NCBI GenBank assembly: GCA_022496185.1
Contig: WTXG01000236.1
Span: 1-55,258 of the forward strand
Origin: Multifurca ochricompacta
Taxonomy: Eukaryota; Basidiomycota; Agaricomycetes; Russulales; Russulaceae
Length of the DNA stretch: 55,258 nt
Direction of reading: 5' to 3'
Below are positions 1 through 8,235 of this stretch, one piece after another. The notes below the pieces were generated by a model, which saw only the letters and a list, made by a program, of their open reading frames with translations, searched no databases and had not been told where the DNA came from. Every line of letters starts with the position of its first letter. Positions within the stretch are counted from its first letter, which is position 1. The position numbers were made by a program, and so were the translations under genes.

Positions 1-915
1 CCCTGTTTTGAAAGCATGGAGGGGTCCATCTGGTCTCGACTGTTTCATGAGTTCTGCAGCCACCTGGAGGGCAGCAGCTACTTCACTACGGATAGTTTCT
101 AGGGTGCGGAGTCTTTCTTCAACTGACAGGATAGGGGTGGCAAAATGGAGTGGGGGAATAAACTCTGGTTGGAAGCCATACCAGATTTCAAAGGGAGATC
201 TTTTAGTAGCACTGTGAGTTCTAGCATTGTGGGCAAACTCCATAAAGGGGATCAGTTCTGCCCAGTCATCTTGTTGGAAGTTGCAAAGACACGGAGGTAT
301 TGTTCTAGTTCTTGGTTGACCCGTTCAGTCTCTCCATCAGTCTGGGGGTGATAGGCAGTGCTCAAGGATGATTGTACTCCTAGCTTGCTCCACATTTCCT
401 TCATGACTTTGGATGCAAACTGGGGGCCTCGATCAGAGATGACTTGGTCTGGGAGGCCGGTGCGTCTCCATACATGTTCAAGGAATAGTTTGGAGGTTTC
501 TGGAGCAGTGATATCTTTGGTGCAAGGAACAATGATGGTGGCTTTACTGAACCGGTCCACCACCACAAATAGGGAGTCGTATGACTGAGATAGGGGTAAG
601 TCTGTGATGAAGTCCATGGTGATTGTTCCCCATACTCGAGTTGGAACTTGATTGGGTTGCAAAGGGATGGGTAGTCGAGGTCGAACTTTGGTTTCTTGGC
701 AGGTGGCACATCCGTCCACATATTCTTTGACAAAGGAGGACATTCCTGGCCACCAAAATTCTCGTGATACTAGTTCATAGGTCTTCCATCTGCCTGGATG
801 TCCTGTGGCAATGGAATCATGGTGTAACTTTACAATGTCTCTTCGTAGTTCTTGGGACTTGGGGATGTAGACTTGGCCTTTATGTAGGATTAGGCCATTC
901 TCTAGGTTCCAGTCC
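1..915 (-). pseudogene. pol: Integrase of element 1 (partial, runs off the window)
   Basis: Continuing from the RT end in a shifted frame, sense translation gives the HHCC zinc-binding domain (LHHDSIATGHPG...FWWPGM...CATCQ). The catalytic core follows, with D in ITMDFI, D in ISDRGPQF and E in the TDGETERVNQ segment. The frame at 252-743 is then broken near 285; the homologous sequence (DDWAELIPFMEFAHNARTHS...) continues in another frame to position 1. The C-terminal domain and any chromodomain lie outside the window. Confidence 0.88.
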
Positions 916-2443
916 TCCAGTCCTTTGGCGAGGGAGCGTGGCCCATTGTGCAGATGGTGGTCAGGGCTTGGGTGACTTCATTGTCATGCTCTTGGCAGTC
1001 TTTGATTCTGTGGTGTAGAGTGGAGTCATGAGTTGTTGTGACTGTGGTTTTCATGGCCTGAATGCAAAAAAACTTAGAGTCCAGGAGTATGCGCTCATCA
1101 TTGTCATGCTCTATCCCCTCTTTATGGTCTGGACGCCGGGACAGAGCATCAGATTTGTTGAAAGAGCCAGGTTTGTGAACAATGGTGAAGTTGTATCGAG
1201 ACAGTTCAAGGGCCCACCGTGCTTGGCGGCGGGAGAGCTTCTGCTTGGAGCGGAAGTAAGTCAGGTTGTTGTGGTCAGTCCATACCTCAAAGGGAAGGGC
1301 TGCACCCTCAAGGTAGTGTCTCCAGGTGTCCAGAGCACGAACAATGGCAAGAAGTTCTTTGTCATGGATGTCATAGTTGCGTTCAGCATCCAGCATGGAC
1401 TTGGATAGGAAGGCAAGGGGATGGTAGCGATTGAGTTCATCAGGTTGTTCAAGGATGGCACCAATAGCAAAGTCACTGGCATCAGTGATGACACGGAAAG
1501 CTTTAGTATGGTCAGGGAGGGCGAGGACAGGGGCAGTGGTGAAGGCATTCTTTAGGGTGGAAAAGGCAAGGTCATGGTCAGAAGTCCAGAGGAAAGGGGT
1601 ATCTTTCTTGGTGAGATCGTGGAGGGGGCGGGCAATGAGGGAGAAATCTTTGATAAAACGTCGGTAGAAGTTGCAGAATCCAAGGAAGGCTTGGAGTTGT
1701 TTTAGGGTGCGTGGGGGAGGCCATTTCGTAATACCCTCTAATTTAGCAGGGTCCATCTGGACACGGCCAGCTGTGATGACTAGGCCAAGATAGTCAATGG
1801 TTGTCTGAGCAAAGGTACACTTCTCCGGCTTTAGATATAAGTCAAACTGTTGGAGACGCTGGAGGACTTGGTGAGTGAGTGTTCTGTGGTGTTCCATGGA
1901 GTCTGTAAATATTAAGATGTCATCCATATAGATGACAACATGGTCGGTGGCAAGGAGATCTTCAAAGGCTCGATTCATGAAGGCTTGGAATGTGGCAGGG
2001 GAGTTACAGAGTCCAAAGAACATGACAAGGGGTTCAAAGAGACCTCGGTTGGTCTTAAAGGCGGCTTTCCATTCATCTCCTTCTTTGATACGGATATTGT
2101 TATATCCCCAGCGGATATCAAACTTGGTGAAGTAGCGAGCATGGTGAAGTTTGTCAATGAGTTCTGGGATCAAGGGTAGGGGGTAAGCATTCTTTACTGT
2201 GATTTCATTCAAGGCTCGATAATCTTGGACAGGACGTAGTTTTCCATCCTTCTTTTTTACAAAGAAGAAGGGGCTAGCAATGGGGGACTTAGATTCTCTG
2301 ATATATCCCTTGGCAAGGTGATCATTTAAGAAAACGTCCAGGGCTTTCTGTTCTTCAGGGGTGAGCTTGTAGATGCCGCAGTCACGCACTTTGGCATCTG
2401 GTTTGAGTTCTATGGCATGGTCCCATGGTTGGTGCTGTGGCAA
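902..2443 (-). pseudogene. pol: Reverse transcriptase and RNase H of element 1
   Basis: An open frame of 513 codons with RT motifs in order: [32 protein letters not shown], the [25 protein letters not shown] block, [15 protein letters not shown] and the catalytic YMDD. RNase H follows with VITDASDFAIGAILEQ, NYDIHDKELLAIV and WTDHNNLTYF. The frame ends at a stop just after a duplicated gactggag-type sequence (905-920), where a shift separates it from the integrase zinc-binding domain. Full function would need those shifts corrected, so I list it as part of a disrupted pol. Confidence 0.92.
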
Positions 2444-3280
2444 ACGTTGAGAGGCTTTCTCTTCAAAGACAGATCGGTATGCAGGTATTCAGGAGGGAGT
2501 TGGTCTTCTAAGGATGTAGGGGTCTTTACTTGATCTGCAGCAATCTGAGTGGACATGGTGGTCTTGGCACGGATATGGACAATGAATTTGGGAGGCACTT
2601 CTTCTGGGGTAATCATGGGGTGATCTGTGATTAGGGCTGCAAAGATTTCTGCTGCTGCTATGAGTGTTGGTCCATCAGGGGTTGTACTGTGATTGTAGAC
2701 AGAGCAGGGCAAGAGGGGTGTGTCGAAGTAAAGGTCAGAGGGGTCATGGTAAGGGTGCAGGATGTGGGGCAATGCTTCAAGGTCAGGGTGTCATCTTTCC
2801 AGTTTACTTCTGGGTTGTGGCAACGTAGCCAGTCAGTTCCTAAGATAATGTCATGGTCCCCTATATTAGTAACATAGAACTCTGCAAGTTCTTCATGGTA
2901 TTGGTCTTGGAGGGGTAGTCGTAGGATTTGGGTTGTGGTGTAGTAAATGGCTCCATTAGCGTTACTAGTTCCATCCACATTTTTGACTCGGAGAGGCTTG
3001 GCAAGGGTGCTCAAGGTTAGGTGATGTGCTTTGGCATAGTCTTGGTGGATTATTAATCCTTCTGCCCCACTATCTATTAGGGCACGCGCACTGATTTTCT
3101 TCCTAGTGTTTCGTCCAATGAGTTCTGCTTTGAGCACAATAGAAGGTGATCTAGCATTTCTAGTCACTAACAAGGATACATGCTCAAAACCAAGGTTATC
3201 TAGGACCGCAGAGCGGCTCGTACAAGGAACACTGGGGTTACAAGAAGTCCTCACAGACAGTGCAGCTGTAGGACGTGTTA
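2410..3280 (-). pseudogene. pol: Pol N-terminal part: protease and linker of element 1, frameshifted
   Basis: The -1 frame from the slip site leads directly into an aspartic protease region with the catalytic triad in ALIDSGAEG, the flap region and the conserved DIILGTDWLRCHNPEVNW segment. This frame stops near 2658, and the continuing linker (ITPEEVPPKF...) is in another frame (2410-2772), so at least one indel is present. A second shift joins it to the RT frame near 2440. The protease would act as a dimer inside the particle to process Gag-Pol. The order is standard for Ty3/Gypsy; the copy is broken. Confidence 0.85.
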
Positions 3281-4234
3281 AAAATCCGAAGGTCCATCTT
3301 CGTCCATCATGTATGGTACTGGATCTTCATAGCTCTTGGTGGCAGATACTGAGAGGTAGTCAGGGGGGGGTCGTGGTGCTTGGGGGGGTGCTTCTTCTGA
3401 TGCCAGGGCTCTTACTGGGGTAGGGCGAGGAGGTCCTTGACCTTGGATGGCCCTGGTCTTGCTGCGGCATTGATTGGCGATGTGATTAGGCTTCCCACAA
3501 TAGAAGCAAAGCTTATTTTCTCGTCGATACTTCTTTTCTTCTGGGGTTAACTTGGTAGTGCGTGGAGGGGTGTTAGGGTTTCTGGGCTGGGGAGAGGCAA
3601 CAAAGTTGACTTGGGCTTCTGGGTTATCAGTGGTAGCTTCTCCAACACGCAGATGGAGAGGCCGAGGTTTGGTGGTCTTGCCATAGAGCTGCCATGCTGC
3701 ATCAAACTCTCTGGCCTTAGTGACAAGATCACGGAGTGTGGTGGGCTGGGGGGATAGTCCAAGGAGCTTCTGTCCTAGACCTTGGTTGATCATGCTTCGG
3801 AAGGCATAGATCTTGGTGTTTTCATCCACTGTAGCACGAGTAGCATGGGTGGACCACTCTTGGTACCAGTCATTGAAGGGGCGAGTGCCTTGGCGAATTT
3901 CATACATGGCTTTGGTGGACAGGAGGCGACTCTCTACTGGAATGAACTGTTTTTCAAAGTCAATTCTGAAGCGGTCCCAAGTCCCAAAGGAAGGGGGGTT
4001 GGCTTGGAGTGCAGTGTTGGTGCGGTCTCTGGCCCATTCGCCTGCTGGTGTATCAAGTTTAAAGTGGGTGAGGGCTGCAGAGACTCGTCTACTCTCATCA
4101 GTGAAGGCACCCTCATTCAGGTAGTAGTAGTTGGCTAGTTGGGACCAGAAACGTTCTGCTTTAGAAGCTTGACCATCAAAAGATTCTGGGGGTGCTCCCA
4201 GGATCTTTCCACTGGAGGTGGCAGTAGTACTCAT
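3278..4234 (-). CDS. gag: Gag (capsid and nucleocapsid) of element 1
   Basis: Intact 318-codon Gag starting at ATG 4234. The capsid-like region (about residues 10-190) has the retrotransposon Gag pattern FDGQ...AERFWSQLANYYYLN...W...F. One CCHC zinc knuckle, C-x2-C-x4-H-x4-C (CFYCGKPNHIANQC), lies near residue 240 and would bind the packaged RNA. The protein ends ...DF at GAT TTT TAA, the last codons of a GGATTTT slippery heptamer that leads into pol in the -1 frame. The start lies 5 nt after the stop of ORF E, which suggests coupled reinitiation. In-frame Met codons are normal here, unlike the region upstream. Confidence 0.9.
   Translation of the reverse strand: MSTTATSSGKILGAPPESFDGQASKAERFWSQLANYYYLNEGAFTDESRRVSAALTHFKLDTPAGEWARDRTNTALQANPPSFGTWDRFRIDFEKQFIPVESRLLSTKAMYEIRQGTRPFNDWYQEWSTHATRATVDENTKIYAFRSMINQGLGQKLLGLSPQPTTLRDLVTKAREFDAAWQLYGKTTKPRPLHLRVGEATTDNPEAQVNFVASPQPRNPNTPPRTTKLTPEEKKYRRENKLCFYCGKPNHIANQCRSKTRAIQGQGPPRPTPVRALASEEAPPQAPRPPPDYLSVSATKSYEDPVPYMMDEDGPSDF
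3281..3287 (-). promoter_or_regulatory. Gag-pol -1 frameshift heptamer GGATTTT, element 1
   Basis: In the gag frame the sequence reads G GAT TTT TAA, so a -1 slip gives GGA TTT TTA and continues into the protease frame. The same heptamer in the same phase sits at the gag end in families II and III. GGAUUUU is a known -1 site in the dianthovirus RCNMV (established knowledge). Use here is inferred. Confidence 0.7.
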
Positions 4235-4239
4235 GATAT

Positions 4240-4737
4240 TCAGAGGTGTTGGTGTCTTTGGGGGGTGTGAAGCAATGGCAGTGGTTGTGGAGGCAAGGGA
4301 TATGGATGGGAGAGTAGGGGGGTTCTGAGGGTGATAGCACGAAGGGATTGCTCTACGGCTTCAAGGGACTGAGATACTTCTTCTTCGTCTGAGGTGATGG
4401 AAGCAACTGGGAATTGGACACGGTGGTTATTAAGATAGACCCACGCTGTATGGGTGTCAGACCAACGGACTTCCTTTCCGTTGTATGTTCCGTAGAATGT
4501 GTGGAGGTCAAGGTTGCTGATGAGGTCAATGTTGGGGAAATTACTGAGATATTCGTTTACAGGAAGGATGCGGCTGTCTCGAAGGCGTTTCCAGTCGTGT
4601 CCAAGAGTCTGAGTGTAGTAGTTGTCTCCTTTCCAGGTAGCAACAAAAGTACGGTCGTCGTAGTCAAAAATAGGGTGGGTGAATCCAAAGGGGACCTGAG
4701 CTAATTCTTCAGCAGTAAGAGGTCGTTCTGAGGTCAT
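4240..4737 (-). CDS. Small ORF E: first ATG of the element RNA, gag N-terminal-domain-like
   Basis: A 165-codon ORF that begins with the first AUG of the predicted transcript and contains no other Met. It resembles, weakly but in the same order, the N-terminal extension of family II Gag. Both have an aromatic block, a W/YSD...WV segment (RWSDTHTAWVYL here, RYSDSRHSWVTT in element 3) and then an acidic SDEEE/TDSEPEE stretch, followed by Pro-rich linker and capsid. In family II this domain is fused to Gag; here it is a separate ORF whose TGA (4242-4240) ends 5 nt before the gag ATG at 4234. The start is chosen because it is the only ATG. Homology is inferred by eye. Confidence 0.75.
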   Translation of the reverse strand: MTSERPLTAEELAQVPFGFTHPIFDYDDRTFVATWKGDNYYTQTLGHDWKRLRDSRILPVNEYLSNFPNIDLISNLDLHTFYGTYNGKEVRWSDTHTAWVYLNNHRVQFPVASITSDEEEVSQSLEAVEQSLRAITLRTPLLSHPYPLPPQPLPLLHTPQRHQHL

Positions 4738-5495
4738 TCAGAGCGGGTGCTAAGGCGGTATGTAGTCCACCCTTGGGCGTTCCAGGCGTAGTAAACTTGA
4801 TAGGCTGGGCGAAGGACAGCACGGTCTAGACGATAGTTGCGGATGTTTCTATGGATCCAGTAATATTCTTCAACTATTCCTGGGGCAGAGATAACAATGC
4901 GAAGTCGCCAAAGGAGATTTTCAAAGTATAGGGGGTCTGTGGTGATACGATTAGCTTCACTCAGGGGATGGTAGACGTCTAGGTGATTGGCTCTTTGAGT
5001 TGCAAGCTGAGCAGAACAATGAAGGTGAAATTCTCGTAGTTCACTAGGATTTCGAGTGGGTAGCGTCCTAGAGACAAAGATATCTGTGGCAGGATAGATG
5101 TGGTTGACTTGATGGACAATGGAAGGGGATCGGGACCGAGACTGATCAGATTCTACTACTGGGAGGTTCAAGAAGGGTGTCGATGTCGAGGCAAGCTGGG
5201 TGGACGTTGGTGGGATGGGGGAGTAGTTTAGATGAGCGAGGAAGGGTTCTGGGACAGGGGGAATTGGTCGTTCTGGCGGTGGTGCACTAGGGCTGGGGTG
5301 GGTTTGTGCTCTTTGTCTTCTAGAGGTGTGATGGGGGGCAGGTGTGGCAGGGGTGTCGTTGCTACTGCGTCTTCTAGGATTTCTTCTTCTGTCTTGGGGG
5401 GAGTTGGACTGACTTCTTCTGTGTTGGGACGCCAGGTTGATAGCCCAGTCAGTAATACTAGCCACAATGCAAAGGAGTCTTTTATTTCTTTTTCC
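4734..5495 (-). CDS. Leader ORF A, about 254 codons without Met, stop overlaps next ATG
   Basis: The open frame follows a TAG at 5498-5496; no ATG is present. The N-terminal half is Arg/Ser/Pro-rich and basic, with runs such as DRRRNPRRRSS, and may bind nucleic acid. The C-terminal half is richer in Tyr and Trp (EEYYWIHRNIRNYRL, VYYAWNAQGW). Its TGA (4736-4734) overlaps the ATG of the next ORF in the tetranucleotide ATGA (4737-4734), the configuration of stop-start reinitiation in some viral and retroelement mRNAs. I recognise no known domain. Confidence 0.6.
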   Translation of the reverse strand, partial: GKRNKRLLCIVASITDWAINLASQHRRSQSNSPQDRRRNPRRRSSNDTPATPAPHHTSRRQRAQTHPSPSAPPPERPIPPVPEPFLAHLNYSPIPPTSTQLASTSTPFLNLPVVESDQSRSRSPSIVHQVNHIYPATDIFVSRTLPTRNPSELREFHLHCSAQLATQRANHLDVYHPLSEANRITTDPLYFENLLWRLRIVISAPGIVEEYYWIHRNIRNYRLDRAVLRPAYQVYYAWNAQGWTTYRLSTRSE

Positions 5496-5555
5496 CTACT
5501 TAGATCGAGTAATGCGAGGGTAAGTATGTATCAAAGGCTGAAGGCCTCCACAATA

Positions 5556-6521
5556 CTATGCCTGGGGGGGTAGGGGGAGTATCTGGACGAAAGTTACAGG
5601 TACAGAGGTCAATATCACAGAGGCAGCGTTGTCTGGATACAGGGGAGCTTTCTTCAAAGTCAGAGGTGTTTCTGTGGGGGTCTCGAGATCAGACCAAGTG
5701 GTAGTGTTACCAATTAAGGCTGTCTGGGTCTGGGTGAGGCGTTCTTCTTCTTGGGTGACTGCTGCAAGGGAAAGGGTAGGGAAGGCGAGCTCTTCTGGTT
5801 CTGGGGAAAGTTCGGTGTAGGTGGGGAGATAGGGGGGGTCTGTGAAGATGGGGGGGTTAACAAGGAAGGGGCAGTGGTTGCGTGAGGTGGTCTCCCAGTA
5901 ATCAGCAGTCCACAGGTATTCAATTTGTATCCCTTCTGTTTCTACAAGGCGCCAGCCAGAAGGGGAGGGAGCAGAGTGAAGGCGGATCTCGTCAAAGGTG
6001 AGGTTGATTCGGGTATGGTCTAGACGAAAGGTGGAGAGGTAGTAGAGGCGTTCTCCTCTGAGCAAGAGTGTTTCGAGTTCTGGGGTTCGAGGGGGAATGT
6101 GTTCTTTCCAGAGGTATTCGTCGTTGACACAGACTAGGAGTGTTTCAAGGGGGTCTCCTGTGGAATGGGTGAGTTGAGCAAGGTGCCAATAGAGAAGTTG
6201 GTGCTGGGAGTCTCGAGGGATGGCCTGACAGGGCCCGGACAGGAACTGGTTGTACTGGGTTTGGGAGAGGACTTGTCCAAAGGGGAGGAGAATTCGAAGG
6301 GGGAGATAGATGGTATCGACGTCACACCAACCTTCTGCTTGTCCGTCGTCGTGGAGGGTGCTGATAAGTGGTTCTGGATAGAGGAGGGCGAGCTGTGCTT
6401 CTCTGTGAAGCTGGAAAAGGTGGTTGAATTGTCTTTGGACGCGTTGGAGACGCTCTTCTCTTTCTGCAGGGAAGGACACTATTTTCCCAGACCAAGAGAC
6501 GTCTTTATTTACCAGGGACCT
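5556..6521 (-). CDS. Leader ORF B, about 320 codons without Met
   Basis: The frame opens after a TAG at 6524-6522 and runs to TAG at 5558-5556, about 322 codons with no ATG. Near-cognate CTG and GTG codons lie near its beginning. The translation has a charged, Gln-rich, possibly helical N-terminus (REERLQRVQRQFNHLFQLHREAQ), an aromatic-rich middle and an acidic, Thr/Pro-rich C-terminus. I do not recognise a family. It lies between ORF C and ORF A on the same strand. An antisense frame inside it is shorter and is taken as a shadow. Confidence 0.6.
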   Translation of the reverse strand, partial: RSLVNKDVSWSGKIVSFPAEREERLQRVQRQFNHLFQLHREAQLALLYPEPLISTLHDDGQAEGWCDVDTIYLPLRILLPFGQVLSQTQYNQFLSGPCQAIPRDSQHQLLYWHLAQLTHSTGDPLETLLVCVNDEYLWKEHIPPRTPELETLLLRGERLYYLSTFRLDHTRINLTFDEIRLHSAPSPSGWRLVETEGIQIEYLWTADYWETTSRNHCPFLVNPPIFTDPPYLPTYTELSPEPEELAFPTLSLAAVTQEEERLTQTQTALIGNTTTWSDLETPTETPLTLKKAPLYPDNAASVILTSVPVTFVQILPLPPQA

Positions 6522-6547
6522 CTACAGTTAGATGCACAACGTACTGT

Positions 6548-7387
6548 TTAGAGGTTACTATCGAAATCTATGTCTTCAAAGCAGGTATACCCGTCTGCAG
6601 GCTGAATGGGGAGAAGGGGGACAGGGTTGGTAGGTAAACGTACTGCTTGGGTGAAGGGGATGAGCTCTGGGTGGGTTCTAAGTGCGTCTCGAACAGTAAA
6701 ATATCTGTCTTCTATTGTAACACCTAGATCAGTAAAATTTAGGGTGCCGAAGAGGCTGATAAATCGTCCGTCCAGGAGATCAAAGCCTTGGAGTAATGTT
6801 CTTGCCCCACTAAAGATGTCTTGCAGTTCTGGGGAGAGGGTGCGATTCAAGCGGGCAAGGGAAGCGTTCCAGGAATAGACCAGCAGGCCCCTTTGGAAAG
6901 TGCGAGGGTTGGGGGCCAAATAACCTACTTTGGCACAAAGATTGAGGTTTACAAAGTGGGAGGGGGGGTAATGAGGGGAACGAAGAAATCGATCAAGGCG
7001 AGGACGAATAGGAACGTTGTGAAAGTGAGGAAAGCGGAGAGGAATGCCCACACCAGGGAGATAATGGGGGAGATCAGCGAGCACGTCCACAAAGCAGGGG
7101 AATTGGTCAAAGAAGCTAGGTTCTCTGGAGAACTGAGCGGGCACCCAAGACTCTTGATGACCGTCAAGCGAGTAGTATATAAGATACTGGTGAGGATTGG
7201 TTGGATGGTCAGTGCAAAGGGGGCGATTGACGAGAGAAGGAGGAGGTGTCCGATGGACAAGGCCAGGGTGGCGGGGAGAGAGGGCGTTTGCTGCAGTGGG
7301 AGGGGGTGGAGCAGGGGTTGGAAGACGAATATAACGAGGGGGGGGGTGCCAAAGGTATTGGACGCGTTTACGAGGCCTGGAGGGCAA
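6548..7387 (-). CDS. Leader ORF C, 279+ codons without Met
   Basis: This is a long open frame with no ATG. The left-most near-cognate codon is TTG at 7387, so the true start is unknown. A basic, proline-rich N-terminal part (about 60 residues) precedes a region rich in aromatic and hydrophobic residues (stretches such as LIYYSLDGHQESW and LLVYSWNASLARL) that looks globular. I recognise no catalytic motif or zinc site. An open frame of this length on a strand otherwise swept free of ATG argues that it is translated, by a non-AUG start or by frameshifting from ORF D. It is followed after about 25 nt by the open frame of ORF B. Confidence 0.6.
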   Translation of the reverse strand: MPSRPRKRVQYLWHPPPRYIRLPTPAPPPPTAANALSPRHPGLVHRTPPPSLVNRPLCTDHPTNPHQYLIYYSLDGHQESWVPAQFSREPSFFDQFPCFVDVLADLPHYLPGVGIPLRFPHFHNVPIRPRLDRFLRSPHYPPSHFVNLNLCAKVGYLAPNPRTFQRGLLVYSWNASLARLNRTLSPELQDIFSGARTLLQGFDLLDGRFISLFGTLNFTDLGVTIEDRYFTVRDALRTHPELIPFTQAVRLPTNPVPLLPIQPADGYTCFEDIDFDSNL

Positions 7388-7604
7388 GAGGGGGCAATTG
7401 GAGGGTGGGGGAGGGCACAGGGAAAGGGTGAAGTTCTGGGAGTTCCAGAGGAGGCAAGACCGATGAAGGGGGGGCAGGGGATGCTGTGGCAGCTGCCTCT
7501 ACTAAGGCAGCGAAGTTGAGGATCTCGTGGGGGGGGGTAAGCTCGTAGGGGGGGGAGGCTGCTTGATCTGAAGTGTTGGTCAAAGGGGAGCTGTTCTGAG
7601 ACAC
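7368..7604 (-). CDS. Leader ORF D, proline-rich, no Met codon
   Basis: This is an open frame of about 80 codons that starts just downstream of the LTR and primer site and stops at TAA (7370-7368). There is no ATG in it; the first codon given here is GTG. The product would be Ser/Pro/Ala/Leu-rich and low in complexity, without a domain I recognise. It overlaps leader ORF C, which lies in the +1 frame relative to it, so the two could be joined by +1 frameshifting or by overlapping initiation. Coding status is supported only by its position at the head of the AUG-free leader and is uncertain. Confidence 0.4.
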   Translation of the reverse strand: MSQNSSPLTNTSDQAASPPYELTPPHEILNFAALVEAAATASPAPPSSVLPPLELPELHPFPVPSPTLQLPPLALQAS

Positions 7605-7640
7605 TAGGGCACTTTGTCAGTCACTGTCTGCTTGTGAAAG

Positions 7641-7650
7641 AGACTGTCCA
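7641..7650 (-). other. Self-primer binding site of element 1
   Basis: The sense sequence TGGACAGTCT starts 2 nt after the LTR end and is perfectly complementary to the predicted first 10 nt of the element RNA (AGACTGTCCA). This is the arrangement of Tf1/sushi elements, which prime minus-strand synthesis with the 5' end of their own RNA instead of a tRNA. The spacer and length match families II and III in this window. Confidence 0.75.
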
Positions 7651-7652
7651 AA

Positions 7653-8235
7653 TGTTACAACTCACTGTCGACTGCCTGGACAGTGGATTGTATGTGAAGG
7701 GAAAGGGATTTGGAAGTGGGCAAGGGATGAGAGTGAGGGTGAAAGTGCAAAGGAGACGAAGCGAACAGCTCAAGGGCAAGGGATGAGAAGCCTTCCACAA
7801 GGTGGGGCTAATCTCCTAGGTAATCAGGAACCGGATCACAAGTGGACAGTCTGGAGCTGTCCATTCTATTCCCAAAGGGTTTATATACGTAATTACAACC
7901 GGGACTTTGGTCTGTGCACCACTTTAGGGGAGGTTAACTTCGCTTTAACTCCCTACTGATCCACCAATGAGAATAGCCCCACTTTTGGGCTTAGGAATCC
8001 GCAGTCCGCAGTCCGCAGTCCGCAGTTTGTGCACTGCTGTTTAGACATTGTGGGGTTCTGTTAGTACTCTTCCCACAGGTCTCCAATTTGGCAGGAGTCC
8101 GGCCCTGGTCCGGACCGGCCCTTCTCTGGTCTTAATCTAGGGTTATCTTCGTCTCTGAGGGTTTTACAAGGTCTCTGGGAGTGTCTGAGGATTTCTGGGG
8201 GGTCAGGAGGTTTTCTAGGGTGTCAGTTCATGACA
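7653..8235 (-). repeat. 5' LTR of element 1 (family I)
   Basis: The LTR is 583 bp. In sense it begins TGTCATGA and ends GTTGTAACA, so the termini are TGT...ACA. The right edge abuts resumed gag coding of element 2. The left edge is placed at 7653 rather than at the TGTCA at 7615, because only this choice leaves a 2-nt spacer followed by a primer site matching the RNA 5' end, the geometry seen in the other families. The length agrees with the 577-593 bp LTRs of family II. The partner LTR is outside the window, so the boundaries cannot be confirmed by pairing. Confidence 0.85.
7843..7887 (-). promoter_or_regulatory. Element 1 LTR promoter: TATA box and predicted RNA start
   Basis: A sense TATATAA lies at 7887-7881 in the context TACGTATATAA, which also occurs in family II LTRs. 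The RNA start is predicted at 7852 (sense AGACTGTCCA), 35 nt from the first T of the TATA box, because this 10-mer is complementary to the primer site at 7641-7650. The only nearby ATG (7864-7862) falls upstream of that start and so would not be transcribed. Confidence 0.75.

Larger units (their letters stand above)
4738..7852 (-). other. ATG-free 3.1-kb leader of element 1
   Basis: I scanned the plus strand for cat (sense ATG) from 4738 to 7852 and found none. The sense RNA therefore has no AUG in any frame for 3115 nt. Chance alone would give roughly 49 at uniform base composition, and on the order of 25 after allowing for the G-poor sense strand (rough estimates). The opposite triplet (plus-strand atg, sense CAT) is frequent, about one per 60 nt. 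The next ATGs are 4737 (small ORF) and 4234 (gag); inside gag ATGs are common again. The tract is nearly filled by four long ORFs on the same strand. Confidence 0.9.
1..8235 (-). mobile_element. Element 1: family I Ty3/Gypsy retrotransposon with long 5' leader, 3' part outside window
   Basis: Read on the minus strand from 8235 down to 1 it has a 583-bp LTR, a self-primer site, a 3.1-kb leader with long ORFs, a small ATG-started ORF, gag, protease, RT/RNase H and integrase. The integrase runs off the window at position 1, so chromodomain, 3' LTR and the left target duplication are not visible. It interrupts element 2 just before its gag zinc knuckle; the expected 5-bp duplication on this side is gcact (8236-8240). 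Gag and the leader ORFs are open while pol carries a few frameshifts, so this copy has been active fairly recently but looks defective in pol. Confidence 0.93.

Noticed and set aside
6821..7519. A 232-codon plus-strand open frame across the leader of element 1
   Set aside because: It is antisense to leader ORF C/D and runs through low-complexity G-rich sequence. Its openness follows from the composition, and no element feature is expected on that strand.
7651..7700. tRNA-primed primer site in family I
   Set aside because: The TGG at the primer site could suggest a tRNA, but complementarity to the element's own RNA start explains all 10 bases, and the other families use the same geometry without TGG.
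7615..8235. Alternative LTR of 621 bp with TGTCA...TGACA termini
   Set aside because: The inverted ends look attractive, but this boundary gives no primer site matching either the RNA start or a tRNA-like TGG. The boundary at 7653 gives a 2-nt spacer and 10-nt self-primer as in the other families.
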